In this document: in pieces, positions 12,394-21,100 of the stretch
Layout of the letters: every line of letters starts with the position of its first letter
How positions within the stretch are numbered: position 1 is the stretch's first letter
Assembly: GCF_014197615.1 (NCBI RefSeq)
Contig: NZ_JACIFY010000010.1
Span: 124,001 to 188,000, forward strand
From: Rhizobium esperanzae
GTDB lineage: Bacteria; Pseudomonadota; Alphaproteobacteria; Rhizobiales; Rhizobiaceae
Reading direction: 5' to 3'
DNA length: 64,000 nucleotides
Translations under genes and position numbers: made by a program
Notes under the pieces: model-generated
Database searches by the model: none
Seen by the model: the letters and a program-made list of their open reading frames with translations, nothing else
What the model was told of the DNA's origin: nothing

Positions 12394-12798
12394 ATGCTCG
12401 GCCGGGTCAACCATATCGCCATCGCCGTTCCCGACCTGGCGGTGGCGACGGCCGCCTATCGCGACACGCTGGGGGCTTCCGTATCGCAGCCGCAGCCTCT
12501 GCCGGAGCACGGCGTCACCGTCGTCTTCGTCGAATTGGAAAACACCAAGGTCGAATTGCTCGAGCCGCTTGGGCAGGCTTCGCCAATAGCAGCCTTCCTC
12601 GAAAAGAACCCGTCCGGCGGCATGCACCACATCTGCTACGAGGTGAAGGATATCATTCTCGCTCGTGACCGGCTGGTCGAGGCGGGCGCCAGAGTGCTCG
12701 GCGACGGCAAACCGAAGACCGGTGCGCATGGCAAGCCGGTGCTCTTTCTGCACCCGAAGGATTTCTTCGGCACGCTGATCGAACTCGAACAGGTTTGA
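12394..12798 (+). CDS. mce: Methylmalonyl-CoA epimerase
   Basis: The enzyme interconverts the (R) and (S) forms of methylmalonyl-CoA on the route from propionyl-CoA to succinyl-CoA. The 134-residue product is a glyoxalase/VOC-fold protein made of two beta-alpha-beta-beta-beta modules. Metal-binding residues are visible in NHIAIAVPDL (His7), in the GGMHHICYEV strand, and in a C-terminal glutamate (TLIELEQV). The length matches the family. It starts 2 bases after rnj, so it is probably translated from the same messenger. Confidence 0.94.
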   Translation: MLGRVNHIAIAVPDLAVATAAYRDTLGASVSQPQPLPEHGVTVVFVELENTKVELLEPLGQASPIAAFLEKNPSGGMHHICYEVKDIILARDRLVEAGARVLGDGKPKTGAHGKPVLFLHPKDFFGTLIELEQV

Positions 12799-12955
12799 GC
12801 CGCGACCCGCTTTAGCTGGCTGCGGCAGAGTGACCCGAAGACGGTGAAATGTTTCGTACGCTTTGAATTGGCCGCGGTTCCGCCGTATAAGGGCGCCAAC
12901 TCAAAATGACAGAACGTCTTTCGCGTCCTGTCGGTGCGACACCAACGGAACTCAT

Positions 12956-13231
12956 ATGCTCGAAATCTTTCTTCAGGGATTTGCCGTCTACTTCATCATC
13001 TGGTGGATGACGCTTTTCGCGGTCCTGCCGATCGGGTTGCGCACCCAGGCGGAAGACAATGATGTCGTGCTCGGCACCATTCCGAGCGCACCCAGCCGGT
13101 TTCGCGCCGCCTTCGTCTTTTCGCTGACGACGGTGATTTCGGCGGTGATTTACGGCCTCTGGTATGTCTGCGACACCTATTTCGGCTGGGGCTTCGATGC
13201 CCTTCCACAGCTCGGGCCGAGCTTCTATTAA
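12956..13231 (+). CDS. DUF1467 family small membrane protein
   Basis: This 91-residue protein belongs to a conserved alphaproteobacterial family of unknown function. It has two hydrophobic segments (about residues 5-26 and 56-75) flanking a polar loop with the typical RTQAEDNDVVLGT sequence, and ends in an aromatic tail. I chose the ATG at 12956 because it starts at the first membrane helix. The open frame reaches back to 12863 through sequence without hydrophobic or family character. It lies 157 bases after mce and may have its own promoter. Confidence 0.85.
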   Translation: MLEIFLQGFAVYFIIWWMTLFAVLPIGLRTQAEDNDVVLGTIPSAPSRFRAAFVFSLTTVISAVIYGLWYVCDTYFGWGFDALPQLGPSFY

Positions 13232-13274
13232 AAGCTGGCTTTTGCTCAAACTTTGGGCAGATGTAAATTCGGCA

Positions 13275-13288
13275 GACGGTATACCGTC
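13275..13288. promoter_or_regulatory. Perfect 14-bp palindrome, candidate operator
   Basis: GACGGTATACCGTC is a perfect palindrome in the gap after the DUF1467 gene. A GTATAC core is typical of GntR-family operators, but no regulator gene lies next to it. It sits just upstream of the candidate small RNA and could control it. The function is inferred. Confidence 0.45.
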
Positions 13289-13289
13289 A

Positions 13290-13369
13290 TACCAATGTCA
13301 TGCTTTTACGGCAAAGAGCTCACCTAACGGAATGAGACCCATCTCCTAACGGAAGGCGGGTGGGTTTTT
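13290..13369 (+). ncRNA. Candidate small RNA with two identical hairpin loops
   Basis: Two hairpins follow each other. The stem CTCA/TGAG closes the loop CCTAACGGAA at 13323-13332. The stem ACCCATCT (13337-13344) / GGGTGGGT (13358-13365) carries the same decamer at 13345-13354 and is followed by TTTT, as in an intrinsic terminator. The 5' end is not defined by a clear promoter, so the start given is approximate. A small RNA family (alpha-r9 / Smr9C) has been described in Rhizobiales next to proS. I recall that context only from memory and cannot confirm that this is a member. Confidence 0.5.
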
Positions 13370-13399
13370 GAGTGGGATCGGGAGCCGAAAAACCAAAAA

Positions 13400-13424
13400 A
13401 AAACAAGGCTAAAAGCCTTGTTTT
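13400..13424. terminator. Bidirectional intrinsic terminator
   Basis: AAAACAAGGCT and AGCCTTGTTTT form a perfect 11-bp stem with a 3-base loop. A-runs upstream and T-runs downstream allow it to work on both strands. It isolates the proS promoter region from the upstream transcripts. Confidence 0.85.
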
Positions 13425-13426
13425 AA

Positions 13427-13618
13427 GTATCGCGTGATCTGTAACCGTTGCCGGGGCTGCGACGAGCGCGCCTAAGATCTGATCCTCCCAAGACTTGACC
13501 GCGAATTCGGCAAGAATTTATCCTTCTTGCCTGTTTTGTGAGCTAAAGCTAGCTCAAACATTGGGCTTTGTCATCAGCTTTTTTTGCATTTTTGCTACAC
13601 TCTAGCAAATTTTTTCTG
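13427..13618. other. Non-coding stretch before the proS promoter
   Basis: The stretch is AT-rich toward its 3' end and contains the palindrome-like GAGCTAAAGCTAGCTC. I see no convincing gene on either strand. The 91-residue minus-strand open frame at 13549-13824 is basic and low in complexity, and it crosses the promoter. Confidence 0.5.
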
Positions 13619-13648
13619 TTGACAAGATTTTCGTTCAAGTCCTTATAA
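13619..13648 (+). promoter_or_regulatory. Sigma-70-type promoter for proS
   Basis: TTGACA at 13619-13624 and TTATAA at 13643-13648 are separated by 18 bases. This is one of the best vegetative promoters in the window. It gives a leader of roughly 165 bases before the proS start. Confidence 0.75.
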
Positions 13649-13822
13649 ACACGCGCTTTTTCACGCCCTTTCATTTTGCGGGTGCGAACATGCGCATGCG
13701 GGAGGTTGCCGACACCAGTTGCGGGTTTCCTTCCCGCCGCGAAGCGGCTATGAACGCTCCCGACATTAACCATTGTCTTTCGATTCCGCCTGTTGCGGGA
13801 TCCAACCGCCTCGGAATCCGCC

Positions 13823-15145
13823 ATGCGTCTGTCCCGCTATTTCATGCCCATCCTCAAGGAAAACCCCAAAGAGGCGGAAATCGTCTCCCACCGGCTGATG
13901 CTGCGCGCCGGCATGATCCGGCAGCAGTCGCAGGGCATCTATTCCTGGCTGCCGTTGGGTAAGAAGGTTCTCGACAAGGTCAACAATATTATCCGCGACG
14001 AGCAGAACCGCGCCGGCGCCATCGAGCTTTCGATGCCGACCCTGCAATCGGCCGAGCTCTGGCAGGAAAGCGGCCGTTACGACGCCTACGGCAAGGAGAT
14101 GCTGCGTATCAAGGACCGTCAGGATCGGCCGATGCTGTATGGTCCCACCAACGAGGAGATGGTAACGGATATTTTCCGCTCCTCCGTCAAGTCCTACAAG
14201 GACCTGCCGCTCAATCTCTATCACATCCAGCTGAAGTTCCGCGACGAGATCCGGCCGCGCTTCGGCACCATGCGCTCGCGCGAATTCATGATGAAGGATG
14301 CCTATTCCTTCGATCTGACGCGCGAAGGGGCCGAGCATTCCTATAACAAGATGTTCGCCGCCTACCTCAGAACCTTCGATCGGCTCGGCCTGCGCGCCAT
14401 TCCGATGCGCGCCGATACCGGCCCGATCGGCGGCAATCTCAGCCATGAATTTATCATCCTCGCCGATACCGGCGAATCCGAAGTCTTCTGCCACAAGGAC
14501 TTCGTCGGCTTCGATACCCCCGGCGAAAACACCGATTTCGACAGCGTCGAAGGCCTGCAGGCGATCTTCGACAAGTGGACCTCGCTCTATGCGGCGACAT
14601 CGGAAATGCACGACGAGGCGGCTTTCAACGCCGTGCCCGAAGGCGACCGCCTTTCGGCCCGCGGCATCGAGGTCGGCCACATCTTCTATTTCGGCACGAA
14701 ATATTCCGAGCCGATGGGCGCGAAAGTGCAGGGGCCTGACGGCAAGGAACACTTCGTCCACATGGGTTCCTACGGTATCGGCCCGACACGCCTTGTTCCC
14801 GCCATCATCGAAGCATCGCATGATGAGAACGGAATCATCTGGCCGGCATCGGTCGCGCCCTTTGATGTCGTGGTGATCAACATGAAGGCGGGCGATCAGG
14901 CCTGCGACGATACGTGCGAGCTGATCTATGCCGCGCTGAGCAAGGCCGGCAAGGATGTGCTCTACGACGATACCGACGACCGGGCCGGCACGAAATTCGC
15001 GACCGCCGACCTGATCGGAGTGCCTTTCCAGATCATCGCCGGCCCGCGCGCGGTCGCAAACGGCGAAGTCGAGGTGAAGGACCGCAAGACCGGCGCGCGC
15101 GAAACGATGACCATCGAAGCGGCGATCAACAGGTTCGTGGCTTAA
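13823..15145 (+). CDS. proS: Prolyl-tRNA synthetase
   Basis: The enzyme charges tRNA-Pro with proline. The start at 13823 ([10 protein letters not shown]) gives 440 residues, the size of the short alphaproteobacterial/eukaryote-like type that lacks the INS editing insertion of the enterobacterial enzyme. Class II motifs are visible: [12 protein letters not shown] near residue 45, [21 protein letters not shown] near 138-158, and [16 protein letters not shown] near 315 (motif 3). A C-terminal anticodon-binding domain follows. Codons upstream of 13823 are in frame but lack family similarity. lolC/E follows 15 bases later. Confidence 0.97.
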   Translation: MRLSRYFMPILKENPKEAEIVSHRLMLRAGMIRQQSQGIYSWLPLGKKVLDKVNNIIRDEQNRAGAIELSMPTLQSAELWQESGRYDAYGKEMLRIKDRQDRPMLYGPTNEEMVTDIFRSSVKSYKDLPLNLYHIQLKFRDEIRPRFGTMRSREFMMKDAYSFDLTREGAEHSYNKMFAAYLRTFDRLGLRAIPMRADTGPIGGNLSHEFIILADTGESEVFCHKDFVGFDTPGENTDFDSVEGLQAIFDKWTSLYAATSEMHDEAAFNAVPEGDRLSARGIEVGHIFYFGTKYSEPMGAKVQGPDGKEHFVHMGSYGIGPTRLVPAIIEASHDENGIIWPASVAPFDVVVINMKAGDQACDDTCELIYAALSKAGKDVLYDDTDDRAGTKFATADLIGVPFQIIAGPRAVANGEVEVKDRKTGARETMTIEAAINRFVA

Positions 15146-15160
15146 GGAAACGGAGGCGAA

Positions 15161-16465
15161 ATGGCAGAGGCAGCAGTGGACCGGAGTTCAAAATCCGGCT
15201 TGGGTCCGGCTGGCAAGCCATTTTCCACCTTCGAACGCCTCGTGGCGTGGCGCTATCTGCGCGCCCGCCGTAAGGAGGCCTTCATCTCGGTGATCGCCGG
15301 CTTCTCCTTCGTCGGCATCATGCTCGGCGTGGCGACGCTGATCATCGTCATGGCCGTCATGAACGGCTTCCGCACCGAGCTCGTCTCGCGCATCCTCGGC
15401 ATCAACGGCCATATGATCGTCCAGCCGTCCGATGGTCCCTTCACCGATTATGCGGATCTCGCCAGCAGGCTCGCCGCCGTGCCCGGCGTCAAGATGGCGC
15501 TGCCGCTGGTGGAAGGCCAGGTGCTCGCTTCCGCCCAGGCTGGCGGCAGCACCGGTGCGCTGGTGCGCGGTGTCCGCGCGGAAGATCTGACCAAACTCAA
15601 AGCCGTTTCTGAGCATATTAACCCGGGCGACATGGTGGGTTTTGCTTCCGGCCAGGGCGTGTTGATCGGCACCCGCATGGCCGAGCAGCTTGGTCTGCGT
15701 GTCGGCGACCTGATTACACTGACGTCACCGGATGGTGACATTACCCCAATGGGCGTCAGCCCGCGCGTCAAGTCCTACAAGATCTCCGGGCTGTTCGAGA
15801 TCGGCATGTCCGAATATGATTCCTCGATCATCTTCATGCCGCTCGAGGAGGCGCAGCTTTATTTCAATGCCGAGGGGCTGGTGCAGTCGATCGAGCTGTT
15901 CGTCGATCATCCCGACGATATCAATGATCTCAGAGCCAAGGTTGTGGAAGCGGCGGGCCGTCAGATCAACCTCACCGACTGGCGCCAGCGCAACCAGACC
16001 TTCTTTTCTGCGCTGCAGGTCGAGCGCAACGTCATGTTCATGATCCTGACGCTGATCGTGCTGGTGGCGGCGCTGAACATCATCTCAGGCCTGATCATGC
16101 TGGTGAAGGACAAGGGCAGCGATATCGCCATCCTGCGCACCATGGGCGCCAGCGCTGGCGCGATCATGCGCATCTTCTTCATGACCGGGGCGGCAATCGG
16201 GATCGTCGGCACCCTGGCCGGTGTCTTGCTCGGCGTCCTCGTCTGCGTCAACATCGAATCCATCCGCCAGTTCTTCTCCTGGATCTCCGGCACCGTGATC
16301 TTCAATCCGCAGGTCTATTTCCTCAGCCAGCTGCCGGCCGAGATGCAGCTCAGCGAAACCATTTCGATCGTGGTCATGGCGCTGACGCTCTCCTTCATCG
16401 CGACCATCTTTCCGGCCTGGCGCGCCTCCAAGCTCGATCCGGTGCAGGCCCTGCGCTACGAATAA
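15161..16465 (+). CDS. Lipoprotein-releasing ABC transporter permease LolC/LolE
   Basis: This inner-membrane subunit of the Lol system extracts outer-membrane lipoproteins and hands them to LolA. The 434-residue product has the N-terminal helix and motif [20 protein letters not shown] near residue 30. A large periplasmic domain (about 75-280) and three C-terminal helices of the FtsX/MacB fold follow, ending in [18 protein letters not shown]. Only one permease gene is present beside lolD, so the transporter is probably a LolF-like homodimer, as in many alphaproteobacteria. The gene sits 15 bases after proS and 14 before lolD. Confidence 0.93.
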   Translation: MAEAAVDRSSKSGLGPAGKPFSTFERLVAWRYLRARRKEAFISVIAGFSFVGIMLGVATLIIVMAVMNGFRTELVSRILGINGHMIVQPSDGPFTDYADLASRLAAVPGVKMALPLVEGQVLASAQAGGSTGALVRGVRAEDLTKLKAVSEHINPGDMVGFASGQGVLIGTRMAEQLGLRVGDLITLTSPDGDITPMGVSPRVKSYKISGLFEIGMSEYDSSIIFMPLEEAQLYFNAEGLVQSIELFVDHPDDINDLRAKVVEAAGRQINLTDWRQRNQTFFSALQVERNVMFMILTLIVLVAALNIISGLIMLVKDKGSDIAILRTMGASAGAIMRIFFMTGAAIGIVGTLAGVLLGVLVCVNIESIRQFFSWISGTVIFNPQVYFLSQLPAEMQLSETISIVVMALTLSFIATIFPAWRASKLDPVQALRYE

Positions 16466-16479
16466 GGAATGCCGACTTC

Positions 16480-17163
16480 ATGAATCGCAACGTCGTTCTC
16501 AAGCTTACCGGCGTCGAGCGCCATTACGGGCAGGGCGATACGCTGCTCCCGATCCTGAAGGGTGCGGATTTTTCGCTGTCGAGAGGCGAGATCGTCGCCC
16601 TCGTCGCTCCTTCCGGCACCGGCAAGTCGACCCTGCTGCATATTGCCGGTCTCCTGGAACATCCCGATGGGGGTGAGGTCACCATCAACGGCCATGCCTG
16701 CGACGGTCTTTCAGACGACAAACGCACGGCGATCCGCCGCAGCGAGATCGGTTTCGTCTATCAGTTCCACCATCTCCTGCCCGAATTTTCGGCGCTCGAA
16801 AACATCATGATGCCGCAGCTGATCGCCGGGCTGTCCTGGAAGGAAGCCGGCGAGCGGGCCGGCCAGCTTCTCGATTACATGCGCATCGGCCATCGTGGCG
16901 CCCACCGGCCCGGCGAACTTTCCGGCGGCGAGCAACAGCGCGTCGCGATCGCCCGCGCTGTCGCCAATGCGCCGAGCTTGCTTCTGGCCGACGAGCCGAC
17001 CGGCAATCTCGACCCGGAAACGGCAGCTTACGTCTTCGACGCACTGGAGGCGCTGGTGCGCCAATCCGGCCTCGCCGCCCTCATCGCCACCCACAATCAC
17101 GACCTCGCCCGCCGCATGGATCGGCGCGTGACGATTTCGGACGGCAAGATCGTCGATTTTTGA
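16480..17163 (+). CDS. lolD: Lipoprotein-releasing ABC transporter ATPase LolD
   Basis: LolD is the cytoplasmic ATPase that powers the permease encoded just upstream. The 227 residues show Walker A (APSGTGKST near residue 43), the Q-loop ([16 protein letters not shown]), the signature [14 protein letters not shown] near 147, and Walker B ([12 protein letters not shown]) followed by the His-switch [10 protein letters not shown]. The length is typical. It ends the proS-lol operon. The next gene is on the other strand, 81 bases away. Confidence 0.95.
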   Translation: MNRNVVLKLTGVERHYGQGDTLLPILKGADFSLSRGEIVALVAPSGTGKSTLLHIAGLLEHPDGGEVTINGHACDGLSDDKRTAIRRSEIGFVYQFHHLLPEFSALENIMMPQLIAGLSWKEAGERAGQLLDYMRIGHRGAHRPGELSGGEQQRVAIARAVANAPSLLLADEPTGNLDPETAAYVFDALEALVRQSGLAALIATHNHDLARRMDRRVTISDGKIVDF

Positions 17164-17244
17164 GACGGTGGTCCGTGGCTGTTTGGTTTGCACCGATGCC
17201 GGCAGGCGGATGAGGGACTGATCTCGCCGACCTGCTCGCCGGAC

Positions 17245-17709
17245 TCAGGGAATAACCAGCCCGCCGCGATAGTCGAGCACGTAGGCCTTCCGGCCCTCGA
17301 CCATGATATATTCCTGGCCGCTGAAGCTGTCACAGCCGCCATCGCTGCTATCGACGTAGCGGCCGAACGGATGGTCGAATTCCATGCCGCCCAGAAACCG
17401 GCCCTCACGATACATCGCCGACAATGCCGCCTTGATCACTGTCCCGGCCGCACCACCATTGATGAGATCAGGCGCAATGACGCAGCCGAAATAGTTCATC
17501 GCCCAGACCGGCTCGCCGGCAAACCACACCACCTCCTGGCCGGCGAAATCGGTGCCGCCGAAATAGCTGTCGAGATAGCGCCAGTCGCCGCTCTCATAAC
17601 CGATATCATGGGAACCCGGCCGGCAGGGCGCGCGCGGCACGCCGCCGCCGACATAGGTCGCAGCCTTTGCCTCCACGATGAATTCGTTCAGCATCGCAAT
17701 GTCGAGCAT
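17245..17709 (-). CDS. DUF5680-like protein of unknown function, LexA-box controlled
   Basis: The 154-residue product is soluble and rich in aromatic and glycine residues. Conserved-looking blocks are GDWRYLDSYFGGTDFAGQEV, GEPVWAMNYFG and FDHPFGRYVDSSDGGCDSF. It resembles proteins annotated with DUF5680, a domain of unknown function, but this is recognition from memory. The start at 17709 is chosen because GAGGAG lies just upstream. The frame extends to 17970, but that would run through the LexA boxes and the microprotein. A perfect GAAC-N7-GAAC box lies 50-64 bases upstream of the start, so the gene should be induced by DNA damage. Confidence 0.75.
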   Translation of the reverse strand: MLDIAMLNEFIVEAKAATYVGGGVPRAPCRPGSHDIGYESGDWRYLDSYFGGTDFAGQEVVWFAGEPVWAMNYFGCVIAPDLINGGAAGTVIKAALSAMYREGRFLGGMEFDHPFGRYVDSSDGGCDSFSGQEYIMVEGRKAYVLDYRGGLVIP

Positions 17710-17758
17710 GTCATTCTCCTCTCGGCCGGATGCTGGCAAATATGCTGCAGCATGTAAA

Positions 17759-17773
17759 GAACATAAAGAGAAC
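17759..17773. promoter_or_regulatory. LexA (SOS) box 1
   Basis: GAAC-ATAAAGA-GAAC is an exact match to the alphaproteobacterial LexA site GAAC-N7-GAAC. It lies 50-64 bases upstream of the minus-strand gene start at 17709, in promoter position. Confidence 0.8.
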
Positions 17774-17891
17774 ATAGGTCGGAATCTGCGCTGCTGCTCA
17801 TCAGATCGAGCGCGGGCTCCATGCGAATCGACACGTGCTTCCCGAGATTCTTCAAACACAAGAAAGGAGGAAAAGATTCCTGTTGACAATG

Positions 17892-17906
17892 GAACATACA
17901 TCGAAC
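17892..17906. promoter_or_regulatory. LexA (SOS) box 2
   Basis: GAAC-ATACATC-GAAC is a second exact GAAC-N7-GAAC site. It starts four bases after a TTGACA (17883-17888) that can serve as the -35 element, so bound LexA would cover the promoter of the microprotein gene at 17940. Confidence 0.82.
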
Positions 17907-17939
17907 AAATTGAAAACATAACGAGTAAAGGAGAGCCAA

Positions 17940-18026
17940 ATGACTGACATGATCCGTGATATCGCAGCATTCACCTCCATCGCAATGTTCGTTGCCAGCT
18001 TCTCGCTGATCGTCATGGCGATCTAA
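17940..18026 (+). CDS. 28-residue SOS-controlled membrane microprotein
   Basis: An ATG at 17940 preceded by AAAGGAGAG opens a 28-codon frame ending in TAA at 18024-18026. The peptide starts with the short polar head MTDMIRDIAAF, followed by one hydrophobic helix (about residues 9-28) rich in Ala, Phe, Ile and Met. The strong ribosome-binding site, the TTGACA and the perfect LexA box just upstream all support a real gene. In Caulobacter the SOS regulon includes SidA, a single-helix inner-membrane peptide of about 29 residues that blocks division at FtsW/FtsN. Size, topology and control agree with that, but sequence homology has not been tested. A small toxin of the TisB type is the other possibility. 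Confidence 0.75.
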   Translation: MTDMIRDIAAFTSIAMFVASFSLIVMAI

Positions 18027-18036
18027 AGTTTTCAGG

Positions 18037-18061
18037 GGACCGCATGGCTGTCATGCGGTCC
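18037..18061 (+). terminator. 10-bp hairpin between the microprotein gene and dnaE
   Basis: GGACCGCATG and CATGCGGTCC form a perfect 10-bp stem with a 5-base loop, 11 bases after the microprotein stop. No T-run follows, so it may slow or partly stop transcription, or protect the 3' end of the short messenger. Readthrough would reach dnaE, whose start is 82 bases further on. Confidence 0.6.
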
Positions 18062-18143
18062 GGGCGAGGGACTTCGTCTGGACATCATCGCCCTCTATGC
18101 CGACAATACGTCCGATTCATTCGGGTAATTGGGAAGGCATGTC

Positions 18144-21100
18144 ATGGCGGATACGGCAAAGGGTTCTACGGCTGAGGCGACCGGCGGCACGCCGGGCTTC
18201 ATCCACCTGAGGGTCCATTCCGCCTATTCGCTTCTCGAGGGCGCCCTGCCGCTGAAGAAGATCCTCTACAAGGCAACCGGCGACAGCCAGCCGGCCATCG
18301 CCATTACCGACACCAACAACCTGTTCATCGCCCTGGAATTTTCCCAGAAGGCGATGGACGAGGGCCTGCAGCCGATCATCGGCTGTCAGGTCTCGATCGA
18401 CATGGAAGACGGGTTGGAGACGGAAAAGCGCGGCGGCCAGCAGGCCCTGGTCAAGCTGCCGTCGATCGTTCTTCTCGCTGCCACGGATGCCGGTTACGAA
18501 CGGCTGGTCGATCTCGTCAGCCGCGCCTATCTCGGCGGTGAAAGCAACCAGGCCATTCATGTCAGAGCCTCCTGGCTGGCCGAGGCCGGCACGGAAGGGC
18601 TGATTGCCTTGACCGGCGCTCTGACCGGGCCGGTCGATGCGGCGATCAGGGACGGTCATACCGCCCAGGCGGAAGCCCGGCTGCTGACGTTGAAGCGTCT
18701 CTTCGGCGACCGGCTCTATGTCGAATTGCAGCGGCATGGCACCTATGACAAACGCCACGAACAGAAGATCGTTGGGCTCGCCTATGCCAATGATCTGCCG
18801 CTGGTTGCGACCAATGAGGCCTTCTTCCCGACCCGCGACGATTACGATGCCCATGATGCGCTGATGGCGGTCGCCCACAACGCCATCGTCTCCGACGACA
18901 GTCGTTTTCGCCTGACGCCTGACCATTATCTGAAGAGCCGGGCGGAGATGGCCAAGCTCTTCGCCGACCTGCCGGAAGCGCTGGAGAATACGATCGAGAT
19001 CGCCAGGCGCTGCTCCTTCGTGCTGAAGACGCGCAAGCCGATCCTGCCGCGTTTCACCGGGGCGACCGACGATGCCGAAGAGGCCGAACGCGCCGAGGCG
19101 AGCGAATTGCGCCGCCAGGCGGTCGAAGGGCTCGACATGCGGCTTGCAACGCTCGGCATGTCGCCGGGTTACGAGGAAAAGGAATATCGCGAGCGGCTGG
19201 ATTTCGAGCTCAGCGTCATCGAGCGCATGCGTTTTCCCGGCTACTTCCTGATCGTTGCCGACTTCATCAAATGGGCCAAGCAGCATGACATTCCTGTCGG
19301 TCCCGGCCGCGGTTCGGGCGCAGGCTCGCTGGTCGCCTACGCCTTGACGATCACCGACGTCGATCCGCTGCGGTTTTCGCTGCTGTTCGAGCGCTTCCTC
19401 AATCCCGAACGCGTCTCGATGCCGGACTTCGACATCGACTTCTGCCAGGACCGCCGCGAAGAGGTGATCCGCTACGTCCAGGCCAAGTATGGCCGCGAGC
19501 AGGTGGCGCAGATCATCACCTTCGGTTCGCTGCAGGCGCGCGCGGCCCTTCGCGACGTCGGCCGCGTGCTGGAGATGCCCTACGGCCAGGTCGACAAGAT
19601 CTGCAAACTCGTGCCGAACAACCCGGCCAATCCGACGCCGCTCTCCAAAGCGATCGAGGAGGAGCCGAAGCTGCAGGAAGAGGCAGCGAAGGAACCGGTC
19701 GTCGCGCGCCTGCTCGACATCGCCCAGAAGATCGAGGGGCTTTATCGCCATGCCTCGACCCATGCCGCCGGCATCGTCATCGGCGACCGTCCGCTCTCCA
19801 AGCTCGTGCCGATGTATCGCGATCCGCGCTCCGACATGCCGGTCACCCAGTTCAACATGAAATGGGTGGAGCAGGCCGGCCTCGTCAAATTCGACTTCCT
19901 CGGCCTGAAGACACTGACGGTGCTGAAGGTCGCCGTCGATTTCGTCGCCAAACGCGGCATCGCGGTTGATCTCGCCGCCATTCCGCTCGACGACAAAGCC
20001 ACCTACGAGATGCTGTCACGCGGCGAAACGGTCGGCGTGTTCCAGGTGGAAAGCGCCGGCATGCGCAAGGCGCTGATCGGCATGAAGCCGGACTGCATCG
20101 AGGATATCATCGCGCTGGTGGCGCTCTATCGCCCGGGCCCGATGGAGAACATCCCGACCTACAATGCCCGCAAGCACGGCGACGAGGAGCTGGAATCGAT
20201 CCATCCGATGATCGACCACCTGCTCAAGGAAACCCAGGGCGTTATCGTCTATCAGGAACAGGTGATGCAGATCGCCCAGGTTCTGTCCGGCTATTCGCTA
20301 GGGGAAGCCGACCTTCTGCGCCGCGCCATGGGCAAGAAGATCAAGGCCGAGATGGACCAGCAGCGCGAACGCTTCGTCGTCGGCGCCGTCAAGAACGGCG
20401 TCTCGAAGCCGCAGGCCGACAACATCTTCGAACTGCTGGCGAAGTTCGCCAATTACGGCTTCAACAAATCGCATGCGGCCGCCTACGCCATCGTCTCCTA
20501 CCAGACGGCCTATATGAAGGCGCATTATCCGGTCGAATTCCTCGCCGCCTCGATGACGCTCGATATGTCCAACACCGAAAAGGTCAACGATTTCCGCCAG
20601 GATGCCAAGCGCCTGGGCATCGAGGTGATCGCACCCTCGGTGCAGACCTCCTTCCGCCATTTCCAGACCGGCGACAACCGCATCTATTATGCGCTCGCCG
20701 CCCTCAAGGGGGTGGGCGAATCCGCCGTCGACCACATTGTCGAGGTGCGTGGCGACAAGCCGTTTGCCGGCATCGAGGATTTCTGCCTGCGCATCGATCC
20801 GCGCCAGGTCAATCGCCGCGTGCTCGAAAGCCTGATCTTTGCCGGCGCCTTCGATTGTTTCGACATGGACCGCGCCCAGCTCGCCGCCGGTCTCGACCGC
20901 ATTCTCGGTTATGCCCAGCGCGCCCAGGAAAACAAGCTGAGCGGCCAGTCGGATATTTTCGGCAGCACATTGACGTCGGGGCCCGAAAAAATCTCGCTGC
21001 CGCCGTTTTCGCCCTGGCTCCCCTCGGAGCGGCTGCTCAAGGAGTTCCAGGTACTGGGCTTCTATCTCACCGCCCATCCGCTCGATTCCTACAACAACAT

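Noticed and set aside
13549..13824. 91-residue minus-strand frame upstream of proS
   Set aside because: It covers the proS promoter, is low in complexity and very basic, and has no ribosome-binding site.
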